From: an uncultured Eubacteriales bacterium | Lineage (GTDB): Bacteria > Bacillota > Clostridia > Oscillospirales > Oscillospiraceae | Direction: 5' to 3' | NCBI GenBank assembly: GCA_900544765.1 | Contig: UQWI01000001.1 | Location: 62,001 to 126,000, forward strand | Length of the DNA: 64,000 bases | In this document: positions 16,799 through 24,870 of the stretch, piece after piece | How the letters are laid out: each line of letters begins with the position of its first letter | How positions within the stretch are numbered: position 1 is the first letter of the stretch | Notes under the pieces: generated by a model | Database searches by the model: none | Seen by the model: only the letters and a program-made list of their open reading frames with translations | Told to the model about the DNA's origin: nothing | Position numbers and translations under genes: made by a program

Positions 16799-16981
16799 AT
16801 GTCCGATAACAAGAAGAACAGCTGCAAGACCGCCATCGGATGCGATGCCGCAAATTGCGAGTATAATGAGCACGGCACTGGCTGCAGCGCCGACCACATC
16901 CGCGTAGACGGACGCAACGCCCACAGCACCGGAGAGACCTGCTGCTCAACTTTCAAGCAGAAGGGCTCCGCAAAGTTCTGA
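16799..16981 (+). CDS. DUF1540 cysteine-rich protein
   Basis: A 60-residue protein rich in cysteine. The pattern C9, C15, C20, C29, C48, C49 with the context AANCEYN ... C.ADHI.V and a terminal CCSTF block matches DUF1540, a small probable metal-binding domain common in Clostridia and often made during sporulation. The function is unknown. The ATG at 16799 has GGAGG seven bases upstream. It is divergent from the phosphoesterase and convergent with thrC. Confidence 0.88.
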   Translation: MSDNKKNSCKTAIGCDAANCEYNEHGTGCSADHIRVDGRNAHSTGETCCSTFKQKGSAKF

Positions 16982-17002
16982 CCCAATCTTTGAGCTAGCG
17001 GA

Positions 17003-17026
17003 GGGGCGGGCGCATGTGTCCGCCCC
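17003..17026. terminator. Terminator-like hairpin between DUF1540 and thrC
   Basis: GGGGCGG (17003-17009) pairs with CCGCCCC (17020-17026). The T-run is weak on either strand. It lies between two convergent genes, so a bidirectional terminator is the simplest reading. Confidence 0.5.
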
Positions 17027-17079
17027 GAATTATTCCCGTTTGCCTTACATACCGTCCTTCTCAACTAAACAGCACACAC

Positions 17080-18561
17080 TCAGCCCAGGAAGGCCTCCAC
17101 GACCTTGCGCATACCCTCCGGCGTAGTGCAGTCCGCAAATCTCTCAGCCTTGCTGCCCAGCCCTGCAAGCGGCGCGGGCGCATGCGTCCTGGTCACGCGC
17201 TCAAGCTCCCGTATGAGCTCATGCCCCGGAGCGTCGCTGCTCACGCCGAGGCTGGCCAGCACGCTTGTGCAGAACTTGTAGGGGCTGGCAGTGGAGACTA
17301 TGGCCGTCGGCGTCTCGTCGCCGGTGCCGCAGCGGTCGGCCGCCAGTACGGCACTGGCCACGGCGGTATGCGTGTCTATGAGGTAGCCATGCTCGGCCCA
17401 GACGCGGGCAATCTCAGCGCTGGCCCCGGCGTCGGTGCAGAAACCCGCAGAGAAATCGCGGCGAATTTTTGCGAGGACGTCCTCCCCCACATCGTAGCGA
17501 CCGGTTTCAGCGAGCTCTGCCATCCAGGCTGCGACCTTGGACGTGTCGCCGGTCATGAAGTACAGCAGCCTCTCGAGGTTGCTCGAGACGAGTATGTCCA
17601 TGCTCGGGCTGTTGGTGAGGTGGAAGTCGCGGCGCCTGTCGTAGACGCCGGTGTTGATAAAGTCGGTGAGTACGTTGTTCTCATTGGAAGCGCATATGAA
17701 CCTGTCTACAGGCAGTCCCATCTGCTTGGCTATCCATCCTGCGAGGATGTTGCCGAAGTTGCCGGTGGGCACGCAGAAGCTCATCTGCTCGCCGGGCACA
17801 ATCATGCCCGAGTTCACAAAATCGCAGTAGCAGGAGAAGTAATAGGCTATCTGCGGGAGCAGCCTGCCCCAGTTGATGGAGTTGGCCGAGGACAGGAACC
17901 AGCCCTTTTTCTCCAGCTCGGCGGCGAGGGCCTTGTCGGAGAAGATGCGCTTCACTCCGGTCTGTGCGTCGTCGAAGTTGCCCTCCACGGCGCAGACGCC
18001 GACATTATTTCCCTCCTGCGTGACCATCTGCAGGCGCTGTACGTCGCTGACGCCGTCACGCGGGTAGAAAACCAGTATGCGCGTGCCGGGCACATCGGCG
18101 AAGCCCTCAAGGGCCGCTTTGCCGGTGTCGCCGCTGGTAGCGACGAGAATGCACACGCCGAGCGACACTCCCTGATTTCTGAGCGAAGCGGTGAGCAGGC
18201 GGGGCAGCATCTGCAGCGCCATGTCCTTGAAGGCGCTCGTTGGCCCGTGCCACAGCTCAAGGTAACCCGTGGTCTCGTCTATGAGCCGCGTAGGGGCTAT
18301 GTCCTCGGAGTCAAAGTTGCCGCCGTACGCCTGGGCACAGAGCTCGGCGACTTCGTCCGGCGTAAAATCTGCGAGGAAGGGCGCCATTATGCGCGCCGCG
18401 CGCTCGCGGTAATTCATCTTGCACAAGCTCTCGAGCTCATCCTGCCCAATGTGAGGAAAGCTCTCAGGGACGTACAGTCCCCCGTCGGGCGCCAGGCCCC
18501 GGATTATAGCCTCGGCGGCGGATATCTTCTCATTCAGCCCACGGGTGCTGAAGTACTGCAT
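17080..18561 (-). CDS. thrC: Threonine synthase
   Basis: A 493-residue PLP enzyme converting O-phosphohomoserine to threonine. The PLP-binding lysine is K112 in the motif HGPTSAFKDMALQ, and the glycine-rich phosphate loop is VATSGDTGKAA. The length matches the long, plant/fungal-like bacterial class. The ATG at 18559-18561 (MQYFSTRG) is chosen because AGGAG lies about 8 bases upstream and the sequence matches the usual N terminus. It is the last gene of a minus-strand run after yraN; no T-box or threonine attenuator was recognised upstream. Confidence 0.95.
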   Translation of the reverse strand: MQYFSTRGLNEKISAAEAIIRGLAPDGGLYVPESFPHIGQDELESLCKMNYRERAARIMAPFLADFTPDEVAELCAQAYGGNFDSEDIAPTRLIDETTGYLELWHGPTSAFKDMALQMLPRLLTASLRNQGVSLGVCILVATSGDTGKAALEGFADVPGTRILVFYPRDGVSDVQRLQMVTQEGNNVGVCAVEGNFDDAQTGVKRIFSDKALAAELEKKGWFLSSANSINWGRLLPQIAYYFSCYCDFVNSGMIVPGEQMSFCVPTGNFGNILAGWIAKQMGLPVDRFICASNENNVLTDFINTGVYDRRRDFHLTNSPSMDILVSSNLERLLYFMTGDTSKVAAWMAELAETGRYDVGEDVLAKIRRDFSAGFCTDAGASAEIARVWAEHGYLIDTHTAVASAVLAADRCGTGDETPTAIVSTASPYKFCTSVLASLGVSSDAPGHELIRELERVTRTHAPAPLAGLGSKAERFADCTTPEGMRKVVEAFLG

Positions 18562-18574
18562 TTTCCCACTCCTA

Positions 18575-18964
18575 TCAAAAAGCATTTTCTATGTGATTAA
18601 ATACCGGCCCGCTCGCGCCCGGCTTGACCTCTATTACGTCGAAGCGCGGCTGCAGCTTAGAGCCGTGTTCCCCTAGCCAGCTCATAGCAGCGAGGCGCAG
18701 CCTCTCCTGCTTTCGGGCGTTAACGGCCTCACGCGGCTCTCCGAAGTCGCTGCGCGTGCGCTGCTTGACTTCGACGAACACAATGAAGCCCTCATCATGC
18801 CCGGCAAGGCGCTTCAGCAGCCCGGCGGTGCGCTGCTCGGCGATTATATCTATCTCTCCGCCGCGGCAGCGGTAGTTGCGCTCCACTATCCTGTAGCCCT
18901 TGCGCTCCAGAAAGCGCGCGCTCTCCTCTTCTGCCACACGGCCGTTGTACACGCTTTTATCCAT
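18575..18964 (-). CDS. yraN: YraN family protein (UPF0102)
   Basis: A 129-residue protein with the restriction-endonuclease-like core of UPF0102: G-x-x-AE-x-x-A near the N terminus, RNYRCRGGEIDII (about 30-42), and FVEVKQR. The catalytic-type residues (E, D, ExK) are present, so nuclease activity is possible but unproven for the family. The ATG overlaps the rnhB stop (18962-18966), the conserved rnhB-yraN pairing. The stop lies 13 bases before the thrC start. Confidence 0.93.
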   Translation of the reverse strand: MDKSVYNGRVAEEESARFLERKGYRIVERNYRCRGGEIDIIAEQRTAGLLKRLAGHDEGFIVFVEVKQRTRSDFGEPREAVNARKQERLRLAAMSWLGEHGSKLQPRFDVIEVKPGASGPVFNHIENAF

Positions 18965-19563
18965 CAGTGCATCTTCTTCAGGAAGCTGGGACGGTGCTCG
19001 GGGCAAACGCCCAGCTCATGTATGGCTGCGTAATGGGCCTTGGTTCCGTAGCCCTTGTGCGTCTCAAAGCCGTAGCCGGGATATTTCTCCGCAAGGGCGC
19101 ACATATATCTGTCCCTCGTCACCTTTGCGAGTATGCTCGCCGCGGCGATGGATGCGCAGCGGCCGTCGCCCTTGACCACGGTGCGGCAGGGGTATTCAAT
19201 GCCCTCGCTGCGGTTGCCGTCAATGAGCGCAAGGTCTATGCCGATTCCCAGCCTGCCGACGGCGCGGTTCATCGCCAGATAGGTCGCGCCGAGGATGTTG
19301 AGCTCCTCTATCTCCGCCACATCGGCGAAGGCAATTCCGTAGGCGACGGCTGTCGCCGTTATCTCGCCGTAGAGCTCCTCGCGTTTTTTCTCCGTGAGCT
19401 TCTTTGAGTCGTTCAGGCCCGGTATTTCGATATCTCTCGGCAAGATAACGGCGGCGGCGCACACCGGCCCGGCCAGCGGGCCTCGCCCGGCCTCGTCGAC
19501 GCCGCATACTGTTTCATAGCCTTCGTCATGTACGGCGTCCTCTATCTCCCAGAGCGCACTCAT
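18964..19563 (-). CDS. rnhB: Ribonuclease HII
   Basis: A 199-residue RNase HII that nicks RNA in RNA-DNA hybrids and removes misincorporated ribonucleotides. The GVDEAGRGPLAGPV motif with the first catalytic D-E pair is at about residues 21-34; the further acidic residues are in LIDGN and the later D of the TRDRYM region. It is translationally coupled to rbgA upstream (ATGA overlap at 19560-19563) and to yraN downstream. The C-terminal HELGVCPEHRPSF is typical. Confidence 0.96.
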   Translation of the reverse strand: MSALWEIEDAVHDEGYETVCGVDEAGRGPLAGPVCAAAVILPRDIEIPGLNDSKKLTEKKREELYGEITATAVAYGIAFADVAEIEELNILGATYLAMNRAVGRLGIGIDLALIDGNRSEGIEYPCRTVVKGDGRCASIAAASILAKVTRDRYMCALAEKYPGYGFETHKGYGTKAHYAAIHELGVCPEHRPSFLKKMH

Positions 19564-20450
19564 GCCCCGCCCTCCTGCTCTGGCGGCAGCTCAAGGGTTA
19601 TTCTGCCCAGCTTCCCGCCGCGGAACTCGTCGAGCAGCACGGCGCTCATGCGCTCCGTGTCGTACTCTCCCCTGCCCGCAAGGAAGCCTCTGTTCTTGGC
19701 AGCCTGCTCCAGCAGCTCCCAGCCCGCCAGGTTAGCTTCCGGGTCGAGCTTGTAGCGCTGCTTTATCGCCTCCGGATAGAGTGCGCGCAGGCGCACGAGG
19801 AAATTTGCGGCCAGGGTCTCGCGGTCGAGGACGTCGTCCTTGATGGCGCCGGTGACGGCCAGCAGCTCGCCAACCTCCTGGGAATCAAATTTGGGCCAGA
19901 GTATGCCGGGTGTATCCAGAAGCTCGAGCCCCTTGTCGACCGTTATCCACTGCCTGCCTCGCGTGACGCCGGGCCTGTCCGACACGGCGGCGGCCTTCTT
20001 GCCGGCCACGCGGTTTATAAAGGTGCTCTTACCCACATTGGGTATGCCGAGCACCATGACACGCACGGCGCGGGTGGACTGCCCCTTGGCGGCGCGCTGC
20101 TCCAAAAGCGGCTTGAGCAGGGTCCTGACAGCGCCTGAGAAGCCGTTTACGCCTTTTCCGGACTTGCAGTCGGTCTCCAGCACGGCGAGGCCCCTGTCCT
20201 TGAAATAAGCCTTCCAGCGGGCGCTGACGGCGGGGTCGGCCAGGTCCGAGCGGTTGAGCAGCACGAGGCGCGGCTTGCCCGCGGCTAGCGTGTCTATGTC
20301 CGGGTTGCGGCTCGCCACAGGTATGCGCGCGTCAAGTATCTCGCACACGGCGTCGACATTGCTTATGTTGGCGCTTATCATGCGTCCGGCCTTGGTCATG
20401 TGGCCGGGATACCAGTGTATATTCAGTTTTTCAAGTCCGTTGCCGTCCAT
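19560..20450 (-). CDS. rbgA: Ribosome biogenesis GTPase YlqF/RbgA
   Basis: A 296-residue circularly permuted GTPase. G4 (LNRSDLAD) comes before G1 (GIPNVGKST) and G3 (LDTPG), as is characteristic of the YlqF/YawG family. The N terminus has the HWYPGHMTKA signature. RbgA is needed for late 50S assembly. Its ATG overlaps the lepB stop by one base, and the rnhB start overlaps its own stop, giving the lepB-rbgA-rnhB order known in Bacillus and Clostridia, here close to rplS. Confidence 0.96.
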   Translation of the reverse strand: MDGNGLEKLNIHWYPGHMTKAGRMISANISNVDAVCEILDARIPVASRNPDIDTLAAGKPRLVLLNRSDLADPAVSARWKAYFKDRGLAVLETDCKSGKGVNGFSGAVRTLLKPLLEQRAAKGQSTRAVRVMVLGIPNVGKSTFINRVAGKKAAAVSDRPGVTRGRQWITVDKGLELLDTPGILWPKFDSQEVGELLAVTGAIKDDVLDRETLAANFLVRLRALYPEAIKQRYKLDPEANLAGWELLEQAAKNRGFLAGRGEYDTERMSAVLLDEFRGGKLGRITLELPPEQEGGA

Positions 20451-21043
20451 CAGGAATACACGCTCCCGAAGTTTTTGAGCGGATAAATGGTGAAGTACAC
20501 CTTGCCCATAATACAGCGCTCGTCCACGCAGCCGATGACGCTGTATCTGCTGTCGGTGGAGTGGTTGCGGTTGTCGCCCATGACGAACACACAGCCTTCC
20601 GGCACGGTGATTTCGCCGGTGAAGTCTATGGGGTCTGTCGTCAGTTCTGCAATATACGGCTCGTCAAGCGGCTCGCCGTCCACATACACTATGCCCCTGT
20701 CGAAGTCGATGTCCACAGTCTGGCCCTCAACGGCGATAATTCGCTTCACCAGCGGCTCCTCACGGTACTCGTCCTTGCGGAAAACGATGATATCGCCCGG
20801 CTTCGGGTCGTAAAACAGGTTGGAGACGATTATCTTATCGCCGTCCTCAAGGGTCGGGTTCATACTGATGCCGACCACGTCCACCAGACGGACAAAGAAC
20901 GAAAAGAGCAGCACACAGACGATTATGGCCATGACGATGCACTGCATCCAGTCGTAGATGTCCCTGCGGAGGCTGGCCTCTTCCTTCTTGTTGCCCTTGG
21001 CGTCGGGCTTGGCCTCAGGGGCCGGATTCATACTTTCGTTCAT
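20450..21043 (-). CDS. lepB: Type I signal peptidase
   Basis: A 197-residue membrane protease with one N-terminal transmembrane helix (about 33-52). The catalytic serine is S60 (GISMNPTL), the catalytic lysine is K100 (VKRIIAVEGQ), and the box GDNRNHSTDSR is in the C-terminal part. It cleaves signal peptides from exported proteins on the outer face of the membrane. The start is the ATG at 21041-21043 with GAGGT upstream. It lies between rplS and rbgA, the common Firmicute order. Confidence 0.96.
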   Translation of the reverse strand: MNESMNPAPEAKPDAKGNKKEEASLRRDIYDWMQCIVMAIIVCVLLFSFFVRLVDVVGISMNPTLEDGDKIIVSNLFYDPKPGDIIVFRKDEYREEPLVKRIIAVEGQTVDIDFDRGIVYVDGEPLDEPYIAELTTDPIDFTGEITVPEGCVFVMGDNRNHSTDSRYSVIGCVDERCIMGKVYFTIYPLKNFGSVYS

Positions 21044-21142
21044 CGTATTACCTCTATCAAGAAAGCTGTCCTTTTATTATACAATCGCGCGCCGCCTCTG
21101 GCAACAAAAAGTTTGCCGTCTTTCAGCGCGTGTCCAGTGCAT

Positions 21143-21179
21143 TGCAAAAGCCCCCCGCTTGCAGCGGAGGGCTTTTGCA
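21143..21179 (-). terminator. Terminator-like hairpin after rplS
   Basis: A 17-bp stem (21143-21159 with 21163-21179, one G-T pair) with a 3-base loop lies 10 bases past the rplS stop. The minus-strand 3' arm contains CTTTTGC. It probably ends or reduces rplS transcription before lepB. Confidence 0.75.
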
Positions 21180-21188
21180 GTCGCGTTT

Positions 21189-21530
21189 TCAGATACGCTC
21201 CTTGACCTTGGCCTTCTTGCCCACGCGGTCACGCAGGTAATACAGCTTGGCGCGGCGGACCTTGCCGCGGCGCAGGGTCTCAACGGAGACGATCGTGGGG
21301 GAATGCACCGGGAAGACCTTCTCGCAGCCGACGCCGTAGCTGATGCGGCGGACGGTGATGGTCTCGTTGATGCCGCCGTGCTTCTTCGCAATGATGGTGC
21401 CGTCGAACGCCTGGTTGCGGACGCGGTTGCCTTCCTTGACGCGGACGGTGACGCGGACGGTATCGCCGACGTTCATCTCGGGAAGCTCGGGCTTCATGTA
21501 CTTTTCGGTCAGAGCTTTGACCAGATCCAT
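21189..21530 (-). CDS. rplS: 50S ribosomal protein L19
   Basis: A 113-residue L19 protein. The conserved G-D-T-V-R-V, the [13 protein letters not shown] segment, and the C-terminal [19 protein letters not shown] are all present. L19 sits at the 30S-50S interface. The ATG at 21528-21530 is chosen because it gives the standard length and follows AGAGGG. It has its own sigma-A promoter, and a leader region of about 90 nt precedes it. The usual partners rimM and trmD are not adjacent in this window. Confidence 0.97.
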   Translation of the reverse strand: MDLVKALTEKYMKPELPEMNVGDTVRVTVRVKEGNRVRNQAFDGTIIAKKHGGINETITVRRISYGVGCEKVFPVHSPTIVSVETLRRGKVRRAKLYYLRDRVGKKAKVKERI

Positions 21531-21625
21531 AGTATATCCCTCTTTCAATACGGACGTTCTTACCGGCGGGTCAAAGCCTCGGCAGCGGACCATCCTGATT
21601 ACGCGCGGAACACCCGCGCAAGCTA
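21531..21625 (-). promoter_or_regulatory. Candidate L19 leader (ribosomal protein autoregulatory element)
   Basis: Between the predicted start of transcription and rplS lie about 90 bases with a GC-rich hairpin (cgcggg ... ccgcg type, about 21603-21618) and conserved-looking segments such as CAGGATGGTCCGCTGC and GGTAAGAACGTCC on the minus strand. Firmicute rplS genes often carry an L19 leader. The match is by general resemblance only; a covariance-model search was not possible here. Confidence 0.4.
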
Positions 21626-21629
21626 AAAT

Positions 21630-21658
21630 ATAATATCACAGGGCAGTGCGGATTGCAA
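21630..21658 (-). promoter_or_regulatory. Sigma-A promoter of rplS
   Basis: On the minus strand TTGCAA (21653-21658) and TATTAT (21630-21635) are separated by 17 bases, in A+T-rich sequence about 100 bases upstream of rplS. Confidence 0.75.
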
Positions 21659-21680
21659 GAGGAAATTTGAGTTTTTTCTC

Positions 21681-21702
21681 ATAAAAGCGGCGTGAAAGCC
21701 GC
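21681..21702 (-). terminator. Terminator after the flavodoxin gene
   Basis: A short GCGGC/GCCGC stem (21687-21691 with 21698-21702) is followed on the minus strand by TTTTAT. It lies 20 bases past the flavodoxin stop and before the rplS promoter. Confidence 0.55.
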
Positions 21703-21721
21703 GTCCATCCGCAAATATGGC

Positions 21722-22186
21722 TCACTTGCCCCCGAGCTGCTCAACCCAGGCGTCCATCGCTGCTATATCCGCGCCGTTTTTGAACGCGGCCCCCGGCAGG
21801 AACACGGCCTTCGGCGAGAGCCTTTCCGCGTCGCGCGGCATGTTTTTTAGCCCGCTGCCGCCGCTGGTGCAGAATAGCGCCACCCGCTTGCCGTCGAGAG
21901 GCGCCTTTGCAAGGAAGGTCGCTACGGGCGCGGCGAAGGTCCCGCACCAGTTCGGGGAGCCGACCAGCACGGTGTCGCAGTCTGAGACGTCCGGCATGGA
22001 GGCTAGCTCCGGTCGTGTCCCGGCGCGTAGTTCCTCCATAGCCCTGTTGACCACGGCGCGGTAATCCTCGGGATAGGGCTCCGCCGGCCTGAGCTCAAAC
22101 GTCTCAGCGCAGAGCTTTCCGGCTATGTGCTCGGCGGCGGCGCGCGTCTGCCCCGAGCGGGTGAAATATATAACGGCTGCTTTCAT
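21722..22186 (-). CDS. Flavodoxin family protein
   Basis: A 154-residue flavodoxin-fold protein. The FMN phosphate-binding loop is FTRSGQTR (residues 8-15), and a second flavin-contacting loop is near GSPNWCGTFAAPV. Single-domain flavodoxins shuttle electrons or act as small FMN oxidoreductases; the partner is unknown. The ATG at 22184-22186 is chosen over an upstream codon because GGAGG precedes it. It is a monocistronic-looking gene between glycosyltransferase and rplS, with terminators on its downstream side. Confidence 0.88.
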   Translation of the reverse strand: MKAAVIYFTRSGQTRAAAEHIAGKLCAETFELRPAEPYPEDYRAVVNRAMEELRAGTRPELASMPDVSDCDTVLVGSPNWCGTFAAPVATFLAKAPLDGKRVALFCTSGGSGLKNMPRDAERLSPKAVFLPGAAFKNGADIAAMDAWVEQLGGK

Positions 22187-22249
22187 ATGTCTGCCTCCAA
22201 TCCGAGTATATTTTACCACACAGGCGCGGCGTTGAAAAGGGCGCGGGGC

Positions 22250-23077
22250 TCATTTGCCCCACGCTCTCTCTGCAAGGCGCTCATAGTGCCGGTACAGCAC
22301 GCCGAAGCGGTATATGTAGTTCGGCTTCCAGGGCTTTGCCTTGCCGCAAAAGTGCAGTATGGCCGTGTTTTCCATCACCCAGCTCATGTCCTGCCCGCCC
22401 GTGCTGCGCAGCACGTAGTTGTTGAAGTTGCGCGCGTCGTAGTTCCAGAGGGCGTCGTCCAGCGGCAGTATGCTATCGCCGTACACTGCGTTTAGCAAAT
22501 CCTGGTCGGGCATGACCAGCTCGCGACGGTGCTCCCGGACGAATGCGAAGAGCTCGTCCGGCGCCACTTCGCTTCGGCAGCGCTCAAGGTCTATGAGCAG
22601 TACGCCGGAGTTGTAATAGTCGTGGTCGGTACCGAGCCTTATACGGTTCACGTTGTTGGCAAGCTCGGTCTTGCCGGTGTGCGCGGCAGCCGCGAACATG
22701 TTGCCCTGCATATCTGTCTCCCAGAGCTCGCGCAGCGGGTTTATTACCAGAATGTCCGGGTCCAGGTAGAGCACTCGGCTCAGGCTGTCCGGCAGCATCT
22801 GCCCCGCCAGCAGCCGGTAGTACATCTCGCGCGGGTACTGTGCGGTCACGGGCGCGCCGTCAAAGAGAGCGGCGTCCACAGGTACGCTGTGGAATTCCCA
22901 GCCCGCCTCGCCGCACCAGCGCTCGAGCCCCTCGAGCTCGCGCTCAGGCAGGCCGGAGTGCATTAGGTACAGCCCGAAGGTCTCTCCGGGGTTGTTTAAG
23001 CGGATGCTGGTCAGCAGCACACGCAGCTGCGGAAGGTAGTTTGCGTCCAGAGCGCAGAGGAGCTGTATCCTGTCCAT
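22250..23077 (-). CDS. Glycosyltransferase family 8 protein
   Basis: A 275-residue GT8-type glycosyltransferase. It has the N-terminal LLCALDANYLPQLRVLLTSI segment, the metal/nucleotide-binding DxD in LYLDPDILVINPL (around residues 96-108), the YYNSGVLLIDL block, and a C-terminal HFCGKAKPW motif that closes the sugar-nucleotide site. Members use UDP-glucose or UDP-galactose to build surface polysaccharide or lipopolysaccharide-type glycans; the acceptor here is unknown. It starts three bases after the DUF308 stop region, with GGAGGT upstream, so the two are probably one transcript. Confidence 0.92.
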   Translation of the reverse strand: MDRIQLLCALDANYLPQLRVLLTSIRLNNPGETFGLYLMHSGLPERELEGLERWCGEAGWEFHSVPVDAALFDGAPVTAQYPREMYYRLLAGQMLPDSLSRVLYLDPDILVINPLRELWETDMQGNMFAAAAHTGKTELANNVNRIRLGTDHDYYNSGVLLIDLERCRSEVAPDELFAFVREHRRELVMPDQDLLNAVYGDSILPLDDALWNYDARNFNNYVLRSTGGQDMSWVMENTAILHFCGKAKPWKPNYIYRFGVLYRHYERLAERAWGK

Positions 23078-23080
23078 GGC

Positions 23081-23620
23081 TTACCTCCGGGCAAGGTTCC
23101 CGATGGAGTTCACAACGCCGTCTATGCCCAGCAGTATCAGGTAGAAGCCCACCAGGAAGGCCATTGTGAAGGCGGAGAGGAACGGGTCGAAGAGCAGCGC
23201 GAAGCCCAGGATGAGGCCGATGATGTTCAAGACGAGTGAAAAATAGTAGTAGACGTTTCCGGCCAGCACACGGGTCACGCCGAGGTTCATAAGGCGCGAG
23301 ATGCAGTGGCAGATGAACCAGATGGGGAACAGCCACACGAGCGCTATAGTGCCGACCACAGGCCTGAGCAGAATCATTACGCCGGCGAGAATGCTGAGTA
23401 TGCCGGTCACAAGAGAGGCCGCCGGCCCGAAACCGGTACGCCGCTCGAGCTTTACATATACGATTATGTCGAATATGCCTATGACGGCCGCGAGTATGCC
23501 GTAGATGATTGCCGCGCTCTCGAGGGCGCTGTCCGGCCTCGTGAGCGTCAGCGCGCCGATGACTATAAGTAGTGCACTCAATATCAGCTCACATATTGAA
23601 AAACCTTTGCTTCTATACAT
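23081..23620 (-). CDS. DUF308 (HdeD-like) membrane protein
   Basis: A 179-residue protein with six hydrophobic segments arranged as repeated pairs and the short TRPDSAL and LRPVVG turns typical of DUF308/HdeD proteins. HdeD in Escherichia is linked to acid stress; no function is established in Clostridia. The ATG at 23618-23620 follows GGAGGT. It is divergent from a TetR-type gene, and the 79-base gap contains a 14-bp palindrome, so control by that regulator is plausible. Confidence 0.88.
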   Translation of the reverse strand: MYRSKGFSICELILSALLIVIGALTLTRPDSALESAAIIYGILAAVIGIFDIIVYVKLERRTGFGPAASLVTGILSILAGVMILLRPVVGTIALVWLFPIWFICHCISRLMNLGVTRVLAGNVYYYFSLVLNIIGLILGFALLFDPFLSAFTMAFLVGFYLILLGIDGVVNSIGNLARR

Positions 23621-23646
23621 TTTACTTACCTCCAGACTATATTTGT

Positions 23647-23660
23647 TCACAAAGTTGTGA
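23647..23660. promoter_or_regulatory. Palindromic operator candidate
   Basis: TCACAA-AG-TTGTGA is a 6+6 palindrome with a two-base centre, located between the divergent DUF308 and TetR-type genes. The position suits a site through which the regulator controls both; binding is inferred. Confidence 0.5.
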
Positions 23661-23699
23661 TATGATAGTGGCCTATTTTGTTGAGGTGGATGTTTACTT

Positions 23700-24254
23700 A
23701 TGGCAATAGATACGAAGCAGATGATAACCGACAAGCTTTTCGGCCTGCTGACCCGAGAAATGCCGGAGAACGTAACGGTAAAACGCCTGGTCGAGGAGTG
23801 CGGCATCAGCCGCCAGACCTTTTACTATCACTTCAAGGACATAATCGAGGTCATGGAGTGGGGCTGCGAGCAGGCGATGAGGAAGGCCTTTGATATGAGC
23901 ATGCAGGCCGCGACGCCCAAAGAGGCCATAACCGCCTTCATCGTCGAGGTGGTCAACAACCGCAAGGCCATCTCCCATCTGCTGTCGAGTCAATACAGCC
24001 ACGAGCTTTCACAGATTATGCAGAAGTCAATAAGGGCCTATCTCTGGCATCTGTTCGGGACCATGTTCCCGAACTCCGCCCTTTCCGTAGCGGACACAGA
24101 GGTTGCCCTCGATTTCTTTACCGGCGGCATAACCGGGCTGATACTCAGCAACTTTACAAAGCGGGATTTGGACACCACCGTCCTGGCCGACCAGATATAC
24201 CGCCTGCTCTCCGGCCAGATGAGAGAGGCCCTCGGTTTCCCGACGACTGAATAA
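23700..24254 (+). CDS. TetR/AcrR-family transcriptional regulator
   Basis: A 184-residue regulator with a TetR-type helix-turn-helix (VKRLVEECGISRQTFYYHFKD, about residues 27-47) and a helical C-terminal domain of the DhaS/YcegE-like type. It is divergent from DUF308, and a small helical protein and an ABC exporter pair follow on the same strand after a terminator. TetR proteins next to heterodimeric ABC exporters usually control them, so it is a candidate drug-responsive repressor. The ATG at 23700 has GAGGTGG at a slightly long distance. Confidence 0.88.
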   Translation: MAIDTKQMITDKLFGLLTREMPENVTVKRLVEECGISRQTFYYHFKDIIEVMEWGCEQAMRKAFDMSMQAATPKEAITAFIVEVVNNRKAISHLLSSQYSHELSQIMQKSIRAYLWHLFGTMFPNSALSVADTEVALDFFTGGITGLILSNFTKRDLDTTVLADQIYRLLSGQMREALGFPTTE

Positions 24255-24311
24255 TAATCCGGCGTGGGGCAAAGCGCCACTTATAGTTTTGAACCTCTGT
24301 CCTTACACATT

Positions 24312-24350
24312 CCCGGAAGTGTAAAAGATTAGTACACTTCCGGGTTTTTG
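24312..24350 (+). terminator. Intrinsic terminator of the TetR gene
   Basis: A perfect 12-bp stem (24312-24323 with 24333-24344) is followed by TTTTTG. It insulates the regulator gene from the downstream exporter operon. Confidence 0.85.
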
Positions 24351-24376
24351 TCTATACAGGCAGGCAAAATTATAAG
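24348..24376 (+). promoter_or_regulatory. Candidate promoter of the ABC exporter operon
   Basis: TTGTCT (24348-24353) and TATAAG (24371-24376) have a 17-base spacer. The -35 begins in the T-run of the preceding terminator, and the -10 lies in an arm of the outer inverted repeat. Confidence 0.6.
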
Positions 24377-24435
24377 TGGCGCTTTTTTTATTGCTGATGT
24401 AACATGGGCGCACTCCAAGAGAAAGGATGAGAAAA

Positions 24436-24870
24436 ATGACGCCTGAACGCGGTGTTTTTTCCGCTAAGCTCTCCGAGCTTGAATCGGCATATGCCAGGCT
24501 GGACAGCTGTGTGCGGCATTTGCAGAGCGCGGACGCCGCCGAGCTCAAAAACCAACTGAAGGAGCTCGACGAAGAGGACCGCCGCTGCAGCGCGGCGCTA
24601 GAAAAGCGCGCAGGAAGCCGTCTCCCCTTCGCCGCTGCGCTCTCGAGTTTGCAGCTAAAATATGTGCGCGGCGTGGACGACCTGCTGTCCAGCGAGATGG
24701 ACTCAGGCATAAGCCGCTCCGACAAGGTCGAGGCTGCCGCCCTGACGGCCGAGCACATGATAGATTTGGCCACGGCGGCTTGCCGCCAGGCTCTCAGGGC
24801 GGCCACTGCCGCTCTGCTCTGGCAGCGAGAAAGCGAGAACAAAAAGCAAGCGAGGGAAAGTGAATGCTGA
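24436..24870 (+). CDS. Small helical protein of unknown function, exporter-linked
   Basis: A 144-residue, highly charged, alanine/glutamate/arginine-rich protein with no signal peptide or membrane segment; heptad-like leucines suggest a coiled coil (about residues 8-55). No family was recognised. It precedes the first ABC exporter gene and overlaps it (ATG at 24864, stop at 24868-24870), so co-translation is likely. The ATG at 24436 is preferred over one three codons earlier because AAAGG is correctly spaced only for the later one. In similar operons such small proteins are sometimes regulators, but no HTH is evident here. Confidence 0.65.
   Translation: MTPERGVFSAKLSELESAYARLDSCVRHLQSADAAELKNQLKELDEEDRRCSAALEKRAGSRLPFAAALSSLQLKYVRGVDDLLSSEMDSGISRSDKVEAAALTAEHMIDLATAACRQALRAATAALLWQRESENKKQARESEC

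Larger units (their letters stand above)
24271..24385. repeat. Nested inverted repeats around a terminator and a promoter
   Basis: Outer arms 24271-24291 and 24365-24385 match at 20 of 21 positions (core GCGCCACTTATA). They enclose an independent terminator hairpin. The right arm also contains the -10 and start region of the ABC operon promoter. The outer arms could form a long hairpin or be two oppositely facing protein sites. Confidence 0.7.
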
